From Betaproteobacteria bacterium Ga0077526 (GTDB lineage Bacteria; Pseudomonadota; Gammaproteobacteria; Burkholderiales; Ga0077523): 64,000 bases of DNA. This document shows positions 8,621 through 16,192 of this stretch, one piece after another (position 1 is the first letter of the stretch; every line of letters begins with the position of its first letter). A program made the position numbers and the translations under genes. The stretch is taken from positions 840,671 through 904,670 of the forward strand of contig LNDV01000034.1 of assembly GCA_001464765.1 (NCBI GenBank), read 5' to 3'. The notes beneath the pieces were generated by a model, which did no database searches, was not told where the DNA came from, and saw only the letters and a program-made list of their open reading frames with translations.

Positions 8621-10789
8621 ATGGTCGAAATCCGCACTGGAGTAAGAACCCCCACTGGGGGATTCCCCGAGACCGACCAGGACGCGACCTCCATGACAGG
8701 GAAGACGAATACCTCCACCACGATCGACCAGGTCAGCCTGAAGAGGCTCTTCGCCGGCATGGTAAGCATTCTCGTGCTCGGCTTCGTGCTGTACGGCACC
8801 GTCTCCTGGCTCACCCTCGAACGGCTCCGGGTGAACGGTCCGATCTACCAGGACGTGGTTCGTGGCAAGGACCTCATCGCCGACATTCTTCCGCCGCCGG
8901 CCTACATCATCGAGGCCAACCTTACGGCGCACGAGCTCGTAACCGCGAGGTCTCCGGAATCGCATCCGGTGCTGATCGACCGTCTGACACGCCTGGAGAG
9001 CGAATTCGAGGCGCGCATCGTCTTCTGGCGCAAAGAGCCTCTCGGGTCGGAAATGAGTTCGCTCATGCAGGGCGCGCTCGCCAATGCCGGCCGTGAGTTC
9101 TTCCGTCAAGCTCGCGAGAGCCTTGTTCCAGCGCTGGGTGCTGGGGACGCCGCAGCCGCCGCGAAGGCGCTGCAGGCGATGCAGCGCCCCTACGCCGAGC
9201 ACCGGGAGGCAGTGGACGCGGTGGTGGCACTGGCCACAAAGGCAAACACAGGCTATGAGGCCTCGGCGGAAAGCGCGCTGGGACGAGCCAACGTGACGCT
9301 GGTGGCCATTTTCCTCGTGTCCGTGCTCGCCGCGGTGCTCTCCGCGACATGGGTTGCGAGGCGAGTGCTCCGGCGACTCGGCGGCGAACTGGCCTATGCG
9401 GCGGCGGCGGTCCGCCAACTCTCGCGCGGAGATCTGAGGACCGAGATCGACACGCTGCATCCGGGCGACAGTCTGCTCGGCAACCTCCGTGACATGGTCG
9501 GAAGATTCCGCGAAGTGCTGCGCGGCATTCACGACACCAACAGAGAAGTGGAGCAGTCCATCTTTCAGATCACCACCGTGGCCCGGGAAATCACCACGGT
9601 GAGCGTCGAGCAGCAACAGGAAACCGAGTCTGTCGCGACCGCCACCGAAGAACTGCGCGTGGTGTCGGACGACGTGTACCGTCTCGCCACAAACGCACGG
9701 CAGAACAGCGAAACCGTGGAGCAGCTCGCTAGGGCCGGGATCGAATCGGTCACGAACATCCAGAACGACATGGGCCAGGTCGTGGACCAGGTCCGGGACA
9801 ACACCGTTGCCGTGGAAGAGCTTGTGCACACCAGTGCCGAGATCAACGCGATAGTCAGCAGCATCAAGGACATCGCCAGTCAGACAAACTTGCTCGCACT
9901 CAATGCCGCCATCGAGGCGGCACGAGCAGGCGAGCAGGGCCGCGGATTCGCAGTCGTTGCAGACGAAGTTCGCGCGCTGTCCAATCGTACAGCAGACGCG
10001 ACGACACAGATTGAGCAGATCGTGCGCGGGCTTAACGAAAAGCTGGAGCATACGACCGGGACCATGAGTGCCGTCGCAAAGACCGTTTCGACGGCCCAAG
10101 TCAGGACCGACGCGAACGGCCGGTCCATTCGCGCGATGGCGGACCAAGCCATGGAAAGCAGTCGAGCAAGCCGCCAGATCGAGGAAGCTTCCGTGCGCCA
10201 GATCGAGACCCTGTCGAGCGTGCACAGACGCCTCGAGGACTTGTTCTGCCGGCTGCGCAACAACGCGTCGACACTGGGCGTCACACACAACATCAGCCAC
10301 AGCCTGCACGGTACGGTGACGTCGCTGCAGGAAATGATTGAGTTCTTCCAGGTGGATGTCGCGCAGCATCTGAGCGAACCGCTGGAGTCGAAGCGCCAGC
10401 ATCCGCGGTTGTCGCGAACACTCTACGTTGTGGCATTCCGCCCCAGGGACGGAGCCAGAGTCTCAACGGTGGCCCGGGACTTCAGCCTGGGCGGCATCCT
10501 CATCGAGGCGCCCTGCTCCCTCGAAGCGCACCCGGGCGACGAAGTGGAGTTGGAGATCAAGCTGCCGGTGGAAGACCTCGGCGGATACGAAGCGCATGAA
10601 CCGATGCACGTTCGAGCGAAGATTGTTCGGTGCGACGAAAGGGACCTGGCGCGAGCTCAGTACGGCCTAGCGTTCGTCGGGCTCAACGGGCGCGCCAAAG
10701 AGAAACTCAGCACGGCGATCGCCTACTACACCGCGAGCAGGCCTGAGCAGACAAAGGCCGCAATCTCCCGACGCCTGCAAGAGGCGTAG
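8621..10789 (+). CDS. Methyl-accepting chemotaxis protein with C-terminal PilZ domain
   Basis: A 722-residue inner-membrane chemoreceptor. One membrane helix is near residues 43-63, a sensing domain of about 170 residues follows, then a second helix (VTLVAIFLVSVLAAVLSATW) near residues 226-246, a HAMP region, and a long coiled coil with the signalling tip SQTNLLALNAAIEAARAGEQ. After the coiled coil the protein ends in a PilZ domain with the c-di-GMP pattern RQHPR then DFSLGG. MCPs control the CheA kinase and PilZ binds c-di-GMP, so this receptor may join chemotaxis to the second messenger. The start could also be ATG 8693. Confidence 0.85.
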   Translation: MVEIRTGVRTPTGGFPETDQDATSMTGKTNTSTTIDQVSLKRLFAGMVSILVLGFVLYGTVSWLTLERLRVNGPIYQDVVRGKDLIADILPPPAYIIEANLTAHELVTARSPESHPVLIDRLTRLESEFEARIVFWRKEPLGSEMSSLMQGALANAGREFFRQARESLVPALGAGDAAAAAKALQAMQRPYAEHREAVDAVVALATKANTGYEASAESALGRANVTLVAIFLVSVLAAVLSATWVARRVLRRLGGELAYAAAAVRQLSRGDLRTEIDTLHPGDSLLGNLRDMVGRFREVLRGIHDTNREVEQSIFQITTVAREITTVSVEQQQETESVATATEELRVVSDDVYRLATNARQNSETVEQLARAGIESVTNIQNDMGQVVDQVRDNTVAVEELVHTSAEINAIVSSIKDIASQTNLLALNAAIEAARAGEQGRGFAVVADEVRALSNRTADATTQIEQIVRGLNEKLEHTTGTMSAVAKTVSTAQVRTDANGRSIRAMADQAMESSRASRQIEEASVRQIETLSSVHRRLEDLFCRLRNNASTLGVTHNISHSLHGTVTSLQEMIEFFQVDVAQHLSEPLESKRQHPRLSRTLYVVAFRPRDGARVSTVARDFSLGGILIEAPCSLEAHPGDEVELEIKLPVEDLGGYEAHEPMHVRAKIVRCDERDLARAQYGLAFVGLNGRAKEKLSTAIAYYTASRPEQTKAAISRRLQEA

Positions 10790-10799
10790 AGAGAAGGGC

Positions 10800-10876
10800 G
10801 CACACGTGCGGCGATCAGGCGACGGGGTAGGGGCGCATCCCAAGTGAAACGAATGATTGTTCGAAGGACCTGACCC
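10800..10876 (+). repeat. Dispersed MITE-like repeat, copy A (3' part only)
   Basis: This right-hand fragment ends in TGATTGTTCGAAGGACCTGA followed by CCC at 10876. Its body (GGGGTAGGGGCGCATCCCAA then GTGAAACGAATGATTG) closely matches the right half of copy C at 13986-14168. It starts about ten bases after the chemoreceptor stop and runs directly into a crtC remnant. The left half and left terminal repeat are missing. Confidence 0.65.
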
Positions 10877-10887
10877 CAGTACTTCGT

Positions 10888-11121
10888 GTGCCCGCGACCG
10901 GCTGGCGCCGAGCGCGTGAAACACTCGCCAATGACCCCGGGCGCGTGTCCGTCGTTCGGACACTCGAGGACACCCCCTTCTACGTCCGCTCGCTGCTGTC
11001 CGCCCCCCTGGCCGGCCGGAGCGCCGTCGCGGTGCACAAGAGCCTGTCCCTGGACCGGTTCGCCACGACGGTCGTCCAGTGGATGCTCCCCTTTCGCATG
11101 CCGCGACACGCCCGCCGCTGA
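10888..11121 (+). pseudogene. Remnant of carotenoid 1,2-hydratase (crtC-like), C-terminal part only
   Basis: An open frame of 77 codons carries RTLEDTPFYVRSLL, then AVHKSLSLDRFATTVVQWML and PFRMPRHARR. This is the typical C-terminal block of the CrtC/hydroxyneurosporene synthase family (LEDTPFYARS, HESLSLDRF, LPFRMPR). Only about the last 70 residues of a protein normally over 280 residues remain. The sequence upstream is repeat copy A, so the 5' part has been lost or replaced. The frame has no ribosome site and is probably not translated. The assignment rests on recalled motifs. Confidence 0.6.
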
Positions 11122-11235
11122 CCACCTGCCGGCGTACTCATCGGGCGCCGGGCTTCCGTTGCACGTGCCAGCCCTTCGCGTCAAACCCGGGAACCTTTCC
11201 CGATCCGGGCACGGTGTCATGGAAAAGCAGAAACG

Positions 11236-11264
11236 CTGTCATATTCCTGTCATCTCACTGTCGT
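11236..11264 (+). promoter_or_regulatory. PhoB binding site (Pho box) with three repeats
   Basis: Two perfect CTGTCAT repeats at 11236-11242 and 11247-11253 are separated by four bases, and a third near-match CTGTCGT sits at 11258-11264 in the same 11-bp phase. This is the direct-repeat layout bound by PhoB dimers. It lies 49 bases before the start of a phosphate-type porin, so phosphate-starvation induction is expected. The AT-rich CAATTTAGTC just after it could supply the -10 element. Confidence 0.85.
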
Positions 11265-11312
11265 GCAATTTAGTCTCAAAAGACTACTTCAGTTCCCATA
11301 GTGAGATCCCAA

Positions 11313-12653
11313 ATGAAGCGTCGCATTGCAGCCCTCGTCGTTCTGCTGTCCGCCACCTCCGCCGTTCAGGCGCAGGAGCCCCCCCTGACCGACCTGATCG
11401 ATTCCCTCTACAAGCGCGGAGTGATCGACAAGGAGGAGTACGAGCGCTACCAGGAGGCGAAAAGGGAGGAGCGTGCCCGCGGCCGCGTCGAGCGCCGCGA
11501 GCGTGCCCTGCGCGATGCGCTGGACAAGGAACGTCTTACAAAGCTGGAGGCGAAGAAGTCCTGGACCGACAAGATCGACTTCCGAGGCTACGTCCAGTTC
11601 CGCGAGAGCGCGGTCGTCGGGGGGGATGAAGACATCCGCCTCTGGAACGACCGTGGCGTCGGCCCGGACACCGGGCTCACGATACGCCGGGCACGGATGA
11701 TCTTCTTCGGTCAGGTCACCGACAACCTGTACCTCTACATCCAGCCTGATCTGGCCAGTAACGCCGGCGACACGGGCAACGTCGCACAGCTGCGCGACTT
11801 CTACGGCGACATCTCCTTCGACGACAAGCGCGAGTTCCGCGTCCGCGTGGGCCAGAGCAAGATTCCCTACAGCTTCGAGGACCTGCAGTCCAGCCAGAAC
11901 CGCCTCAGCCTGGATCGGAACGACGCCCTCAACAGCTGCTGCACCAATGAGCGCGACCTCGGCGCATTTTTTTACTGGGCTCCGGCGGAAAAGCGCGCCA
12001 TGTTCAGTGAACTGAACCGCCTAGGCCTGAAGGGCAGCGGTGACTACGGCGTGATTGCTCTCGGCGCCTACAACGGCCAAGGCGCGAACCGCCCGGAACG
12101 CAACAACACCATGCATACGGTCGCCCGCTTCACCTGGCCCTTCAAGACGGAAAAGGACCAGTACTACGAATACGGCATCGCGGCGATAAACGGGCAGTTC
12201 TCCCCGATCACCAGCGGCACGGTGCGTTCGGATGGCAACTATGTCGACCGCCGGCTGGCGCTGCATGGTGTCATTTACCCGCAACCGTGGGGCGTTCAGG
12301 CCGAGTGGAACTGGGGTGAGGGTCCGGAACTCAACCAGAGAACCAACAGGATCGAGAGCGGCAGCCTGTCAGGTGGCTACATCCAGCTTATGTATCGCAA
12401 GGAGGACTTCTTCGGCTACGGCGCGCTGACGCCGTTCGTGAAGTACCAGACTTTCTCGGGCGCCATGAAGTTCCAGACCAATGCGCCGGCCACCAACGTG
12501 AACGACTGGGAATTCGGGGTGGAATGGCAGCCGCGCAAGGAGCTCGAACTCACCCTGGTCTGGCAACGCTACGATCGCAACGATGTGACGCGCGCGCCCT
12601 ACGCCGAATTCAAGAGCGACGTGTTGCGCGCCCAGCTGCAATACAACTTCTGA
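11313..12653 (+). CDS. Phosphate-selective porin of the OprO/OprP family
   Basis: A 446-residue outer-membrane protein. Residues 1-20 are a signal peptide (MKRRIAALVV to VQA), residues 25-80 form a charged helical/coiled-coil segment, and the rest is a beta-barrel of alternating strands ending in the outer-membrane signature LQYNF. The block RGYVQFRES and RRARMIFFGQVTDNLYLYIQ match the porin O/P family that takes up phosphate or pyrophosphate. ATG 11313 is chosen over GTG 11301 because the signal peptide begins MKRR. The Pho box directly upstream supports the family call and suggests PhoB control. Confidence 0.88.
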   Translation: MKRRIAALVVLLSATSAVQAQEPPLTDLIDSLYKRGVIDKEEYERYQEAKREERARGRVERRERALRDALDKERLTKLEAKKSWTDKIDFRGYVQFRESAVVGGDEDIRLWNDRGVGPDTGLTIRRARMIFFGQVTDNLYLYIQPDLASNAGDTGNVAQLRDFYGDISFDDKREFRVRVGQSKIPYSFEDLQSSQNRLSLDRNDALNSCCTNERDLGAFFYWAPAEKRAMFSELNRLGLKGSGDYGVIALGAYNGQGANRPERNNTMHTVARFTWPFKTEKDQYYEYGIAAINGQFSPITSGTVRSDGNYVDRRLALHGVIYPQPWGVQAEWNWGEGPELNQRTNRIESGSLSGGYIQLMYRKEDFFGYGALTPFVKYQTFSGAMKFQTNAPATNVNDWEFGVEWQPRKELELTLVWQRYDRNDVTRAPYAEFKSDVLRAQLQYNF

Positions 12654-12679
12654 CCGCGGCGCACCCGCCCCGATGGTGC

Positions 12680-12699
12680 GGCAGGCCAGACGGCCTGCC
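12680..12699 (+). terminator. Hairpin after the porin gene, candidate terminator
   Basis: GGCAGGCC and GGCCTGCC form a perfect 8-bp stem with the four-base loop AGAC, 27 bases after the porin stop. The following bases are C-rich instead of T-rich, so it is not a classical intrinsic terminator but may stop or stabilise the transcript. Confidence 0.45.
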
Positions 12700-12850
12700 C
12701 CCGCCTGGTGTCAGGACGGCGGCTCGCCACGCAGAGCGTCGACCGCCATCACCGTCCGGTAGTTGGCTTACGCCCGGAGATACTCGGTGAAGACGTCCAC
12801 CTCTCCGAGCCGGGCATCGAGGCTGGCCTGCTCGCGGATCTGGCAGAAGA

Positions 12851-13038
12851 GGGTCTGGTCTTGCAAGAGCACATGCGTCGAGCCCCGAAGCGAGTCACAG
12901 GGGTTTCCGCGTGATGGGCTCTATCCGCTCTTTGAGAGCGCTCGCGTGGCGTCCTACCGTTGCGGCAATCATGCGTCCGAGTGGCGGGATCCGACCTGAT
13001 GCTATACAGGAGAGAGGATTGTTCGAAAGGCCTGACCC
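12851..13038 (+). repeat. Dispersed MITE-like repeat, copy B (full length, 188 bp)
   Basis: The left end GGGTCTGGTCTTGCAAGAGC and the reverse complement of the right end (GGGTCAGGCCTTTCGAACAA) match at most positions, so the element has imperfect terminal inverted repeats of about 20 bp. Inside, ACATGCGTCGAG near the left end recurs in altered form as TCATGCGTCCGAG. It has no coding capacity. It lies about 340 bases upstream of the toxin-antitoxin operon; copy C, in the same orientation, lies just behind that operon. Confidence 0.75.
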
Positions 13039-13084
13039 GCGTCACCCGGACTTGGTCAAGTCGCCGGAACGCACGCATCTTCTA

Positions 13085-13121
13085 CCTTGCAAAGTAGAAG
13101 TCAGACTTCTAGTTTGCAAGG
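13085..13121. promoter_or_regulatory. 37-bp near-perfect palindrome, possible operator
   Basis: The left arm CCTTGCAAAGTAGAAGTC and right arm GACTTCTAGTTTGCAAGG are reverse complements except for one base, around a single central A at 13103. An extra CTTCTAC at 13079-13085 can also pair with GTAGAAG at 13094-13100, so half-sites are repeated with regular spacing. It is unlike the surrounding GC-rich DNA. Such dyads are usually operators for a homodimeric repressor, but no regulator gene is adjacent apart from the antitoxin 258 bases downstream. The stretch from here to the antitoxin start holds no gene I can support. Confidence 0.6.
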
Positions 13122-13378
13122 ATGAGTCGCCGCGTGATGGCCGCCAGGCTCCGCGATCTCCTCACCCGATTCCTGGCCGTGTTCCTGCTCAGCCTGCGGC
13201 ACTGCGGAGAGACGAGCTTGAAAGACCCGTGTGCCGTCTCTGCTGGGGTTCGGCGGGATCGGGCACCCGGGTGCCGCATCGAACCAGCGCGCGTGCCATC
13301 CGCTGCTTACGTCAAGTGTCACATGTGTGCTACATTTCCCGGGGCGAAGTCACCTCGCGAAACCCGAAGGCAACCATC

Positions 13379-13663
13379 ATGTCGACGACGACGATCCGCA
13401 TTCCGGAAGAGCTCAAGGAAAAGATTGCACGAGCCGCGGAGCGTTCCGGCAAGAGTCCTCACAGCTTCATCCTCGAAGCCATCAGTGAGAAAGCGGATTG
13501 CGAGGAGCGAAGGGCCGACTTTCTGGCAACGGCCGAAAAGCGGTACGACGCCATCATCGCTTCCGGCGCGACGATCCCGTGGGCGGACATGCGCAAGTAC
13601 CTGGAGCGCCGCGCTGCGGGCGAAGCTGCGCCGCCTCCAAAGGCTCGCCGACTGTCACGATGA
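13379..13663 (+). CDS. Type II antitoxin with ribbon-helix-helix N-terminus (ParD/CopG-like)
   Basis: A 94-residue protein. Residues 1-45 (MSTTTIRIPEELKEKI, then ARAAERSGKSPHSFILEAI) are a typical ribbon-helix-helix DNA-binding domain. The rest is a charged helical tail ending in KARRLSR that would wrap the toxin. It starts at ATG 13379 and its stop overlaps the toxin start as ATGA. It should bind DNA upstream of its own operon and repress it. A TACATT -10-like hexamer at about 13329 and a CACATGTG palindrome lie in the promoter region. Confidence 0.82.
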   Translation: MSTTTIRIPEELKEKIARAAERSGKSPHSFILEAISEKADCEERRADFLATAEKRYDAIIASGATIPWADMRKYLERRAAGEAAPPPKARRLSR

Positions 13664-13971
13664 CGAGCGCCATTCGGATCGAATTCGCGCCTGAAGTGGC
13701 TGATGATTTCGATCGGATCCTGCGCCACCTGCTGGAGCACGAGATAAGCGACGCGGCGGCGCGCGTCCAGGACATCATCGCGGCCATGGATGTTCTGGAG
13801 AGAAACCCGGCGATTGGTCGCCCCGTCGACAACGACCTCCATGAACTCGTGATCGGTCGAGGGGCGCGCGGCTACGTAGCCCTGTATCGCTATGCCGCGG
13901 CGTTGGGGACGATATTCGTTCTCGCCATTCGCGGTCAGCAGGAGTCCGGGTATCGCCGAGATCTCGCCTGA
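13660..13971 (+). CDS. ParE/RelE-superfamily toxin
   Basis: A 103-residue protein starting at ATG 13660 within the antitoxin stop. The pattern IEFAPEVADDFDRILRHLLE, then LERNPAIGRPVDNDLHELVI, then GYVALYRY and VLAIRGQQESGYRRDL is the standard ParE/RelE fold sequence. ParE toxins poison gyrase, whereas RelE members cut mRNA; the RP-x-x-x-x-L-x-E-L arrangement and the ParD-like partner favour ParE, but activity is not certain. The pair lies between two full repeat copies (B and C), which may mark a mobile cassette. Confidence 0.85.
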   Translation: MTSAIRIEFAPEVADDFDRILRHLLEHEISDAAARVQDIIAAMDVLERNPAIGRPVDNDLHELVIGRGARGYVALYRYAAALGTIFVLAIRGQQESGYRRDLA

Positions 13972-13985
13972 GGTTCGAAGGTCGC

Positions 13986-14168
13986 GGGTCTGGTCGTGCG
14001 AGAACACATGCGTCGAGTCCCGACTCGATTCCCGGGGTGGGCGCTTAGTCGACACTATCGTTCTGTCGGGCTTGCTTGCGTGGCGCCCAGCGGTCGCGGT
14101 ACTCGTGCGCACGGCGGGGTTCGGGCGCACACCAACCGAGACGAATGATTGATTGAAAGACCTGACCC
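13986..14168 (+). repeat. Dispersed MITE-like repeat, copy C (full length, 183 bp)
   Basis: It begins GGGTCTGGTCGTGCGAGAAC and ends ATTGAAAGACCTGACCC, with imperfect inverted ends like copy B, and matches copy B along its length with scattered changes and small gaps. It starts 14 bases after the toxin stop. No ORF-like composition is present inside. Confidence 0.75.
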
Positions 14169-14259
14169 CGGCTAGTGCGGAGGAACTCCTGTCGCAGGGA
14201 CTTGCACCCCGGCCGTGATCTCCCGGGCGCTCGGGCCTTCGCCTATGGACGCGCGACTC

Positions 14260-14316
14260 CATTCGCCGGGGCTGGGGGGGCGTTCCAGGAAACACAAATG
14301 ATGGTTTGAAAGACCC
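14260..14316 (+). repeat. Dispersed MITE-like repeat, copy D (right-end fragment)
   Basis: The segment GGGGGGGCGTTCCAGGAAAC, then ACAAATGATGGTTTGAAAG and ACCCC, corresponds to the last 55-60 bases of copies A and C, with the final CTGAC shortened. The 90 bases between copies C and D hold nothing I can identify. Confidence 0.5.
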
Positions 14317-14330
14317 CGGCTTGTCTTCGC

Positions 14331-14414
14331 CACGATTGCGGTAATCAAGTGTCCGACTGGCTGGATCTGGGCTGGTGCTACGCAGGAAAAAGGATTGTTT
14401 GAAAAACCTGACCC
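14331..14414 (+). repeat. Dispersed MITE-like repeat, copy E (right half)
   Basis: It aligns with the last 82 bases of copy B: ATTGCGGTAATCAAGTGTCC here versus GTTGCGGCAATCATGCGTCC in B, then GGATTGTTTGAAAAACCTG and ACCC at the end. It follows copy D by 14 bases, making a head-to-tail cluster C-D-E just before the 3' end of the PEP-CTERM gene. Confidence 0.6.
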
Positions 14415-14455
14415 TGGCTGCGTGACCCCGGTTCTTCGCTGAAACTGTGCTGCCG

Positions 14456-15610
14456 CTATCGGGGCGCCAACGCCCGAATGCCCCTTGCCCGGTCGGCCGG
14501 ACCCCGGCGAACTGTTAGCCTGCCACCGGCCAACAAAAACAATCCCGCCGCGAAGAGCGACCACGTTTCCGGTTCGGGCACGGGCGCGGACAGGGCATAG
14601 AGCCCCAGCCGTGCGCGGTCGCCATTGACGACGATCTCGTAGAGGTCTCGGAACGCTTGCTGGTCATCGTAGACTTCGATACGACCAAAGATAAACGCAC
14701 CATCTTTGGGATCCTGGAAATCGAGACCCGGGAAACCGGGATGAAGGTCGACGTCGAAGAACCCGTCTACCGAAGACCCTATCTCCACGTATCCGTCCCT
14801 GAACCGGACGCCCCACGGATAATCCTCGGGGAGCCCGCTATTCGGATCGACCCCTGCGTTAAGCGAGATGACGCGACCGTCCTTGATGAGGTCGAGTTCG
14901 ATCGCGCCGTTCAGCCAGTTGTCGGTTTTGTTCAGACTTGCCACGTCCAGTGATGAGAGCTTCTCCAGATCGAGCGTGAGTCGATAGGTGATGTCGTTCG
15001 GGTCGCCCGACTGTGACCCGGCGTCCGCGCCCGGGTTGCCGATGAAAGTGAAGCGATACAGCTGCTGGCTCGTCGTCTCGCCAGCGGGCCGATCCTTGTA
15101 CTTGTCGAGCAGAAACCGACTTCCGGTCACGGCGATGACCTGAAGATCCTGGTACGGCTTCTGATCGGCGTAGGGCGTGATGCGTCCGTACACGAACGGA
15201 TCATAGGGAAGACCGTTGTCATCGACGAATGGCGTGCCGCCATGCAGGTCGATCGCGAACAATCCGTACCCGACGGTGAACGAGCCGAAGTTCTGAACTT
15301 GAACAGGGCCCTCAGTGGAAACGATCGCGTCATTGAAACGCACGGTCTTGCCGTCATGCGTGAGATCCAGCACGTACCCGCCGTTCTTCCAGTAAGACGA
15401 CTCATCGAGGTTGGCGTGCGTCGGGACCGGCGCGACCCTGGAATCGATCCTGAAGCGGTAGAGCACGTCGAGCGGCGAGGGTCCGCTCGACTGGTCCGCC
15501 AGAGGATTGCCGAAGAACTTGAAGGTGTAGAACTCGGCGCGGACGAGGGGCGGGGCAACTGCAAGCGCAAGCGCGGCCAATGCCGACGCGAGTAATGAAA
15601 TTGACTTCAT
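14456..15610 (-). CDS. PEP-CTERM sorting-domain protein with an internal duplication
   Basis: A 384-residue exported protein. A signal peptide covers residues 1-25, and the C-terminus has VPEPETWSLFAAGLFLLAGG followed by an arginine-rich tail, which is the PEP-CTERM signal cut by exosortase. The body seems built of two related halves: FYTFKFFGNPLADQSS...LYRFRID near the start and LYRFTFIGNPGADAGS...TYRLTLD in the middle, each followed by a hydrophobic/charged block and GRITPYADQKPYQDL or GRIEVYDDQQAFRDL. ATG 15610 has GGAG at the right spacing. No exosortase is in the window. The role is unknown; such proteins are linked to exopolysaccharide and cell surface. Confidence 0.82.
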   Translation of the reverse strand: MKSISLLASALAALALAVAPPLVRAEFYTFKFFGNPLADQSSGPSPLDVLYRFRIDSRVAPVPTHANLDESSYWKNGGYVLDLTHDGKTVRFNDAIVSTEGPVQVQNFGSFTVGYGLFAIDLHGGTPFVDDNGLPYDPFVYGRITPYADQKPYQDLQVIAVTGSRFLLDKYKDRPAGETTSQQLYRFTFIGNPGADAGSQSGDPNDITYRLTLDLEKLSSLDVASLNKTDNWLNGAIELDLIKDGRVISLNAGVDPNSGLPEDYPWGVRFRDGYVEIGSSVDGFFDVDLHPGFPGLDFQDPKDGAFIFGRIEVYDDQQAFRDLYEIVVNGDRARLGLYALSAPVPEPETWSLFAAGLFLLAGGRLTVRRGPADRARGIRALAPR

Positions 15611-16192
15611 CCAATGGTCTCCATTGCTCATGCCAGCAAGCGCGGCATTGAAACGTGCGGCGGATGCAGTTCCCGCTCTCAAGCACTTCTGTGGCGAGCT
15701 TATCATGGCCGCGCGCGGTCGCAGTCGCAGTCGTCAGGCCGCTCGCTTTATGAGCGGGTCGCCGCACGTGCATAGTCCCCACCCCGGTAGACTCACGACC
15801 AGGGCGACGGTCACGGCCTCCCGGGGGCCCGCAGCGACGTCTCACAGACGCGCCCGCCCAGAGATCGCCCTGACACCCGCACTACGAAGGTGCCAGCGAC
15901 TCGAACCACGGGTAGGGGAAGTACAGGTTTCGACTGTCCTCCCAGATCGAGCCGTTCACGCGGCTTTCCGATTCTGTTCAGACCAAGGCATGCGCTGATC
16001 TCCAGCTCGACCCCGTTGGGACTTTTTGCAGCCCATAGCGCGCATAGAAGGTCGAAGGTCTGAAGGACTTGCCTGTACTGATCTGACAGTGTGTCCGCTG
16101 AACCAAGCGGTTCTCGGTAGGCAGCGAAGGCGAACTGCATACATGCGGCCAGTAGGTGACTCCGGCATTTTCGACGTGAGTCCAACACTTTC
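15611..16192. other. Gene-poor stretch with a possible decayed minus-strand coding fragment
   Basis: No intact gene is supported here. On the minus strand, about 15892-16130, one frame contains protein-like text (VLQTFDLLCALWAAKSPNGV, ELEISACLGLN) and, in another frame just downstream, NGSIWEDSRNLYFPYPWFES followed by a stop. A single frameshift near 15970 would join them. This could be a broken small gene, but I recognise no family and the call is weak. Confidence 0.25.

Noticed and set aside
13122..13694. Plus-strand open frame beginning just after the palindrome
   Set aside because: It overlaps the toxin-antitoxin genes in another frame and has arginine- and cysteine-rich, shadow-like composition. 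No ribosome site or family motif is present.
13986..14414. The head-to-tail repeat cluster C-D-E could be taken for a CRISPR array
   Set aside because: The units differ in length and sequence, are not regularly spaced, and no cas gene is present.
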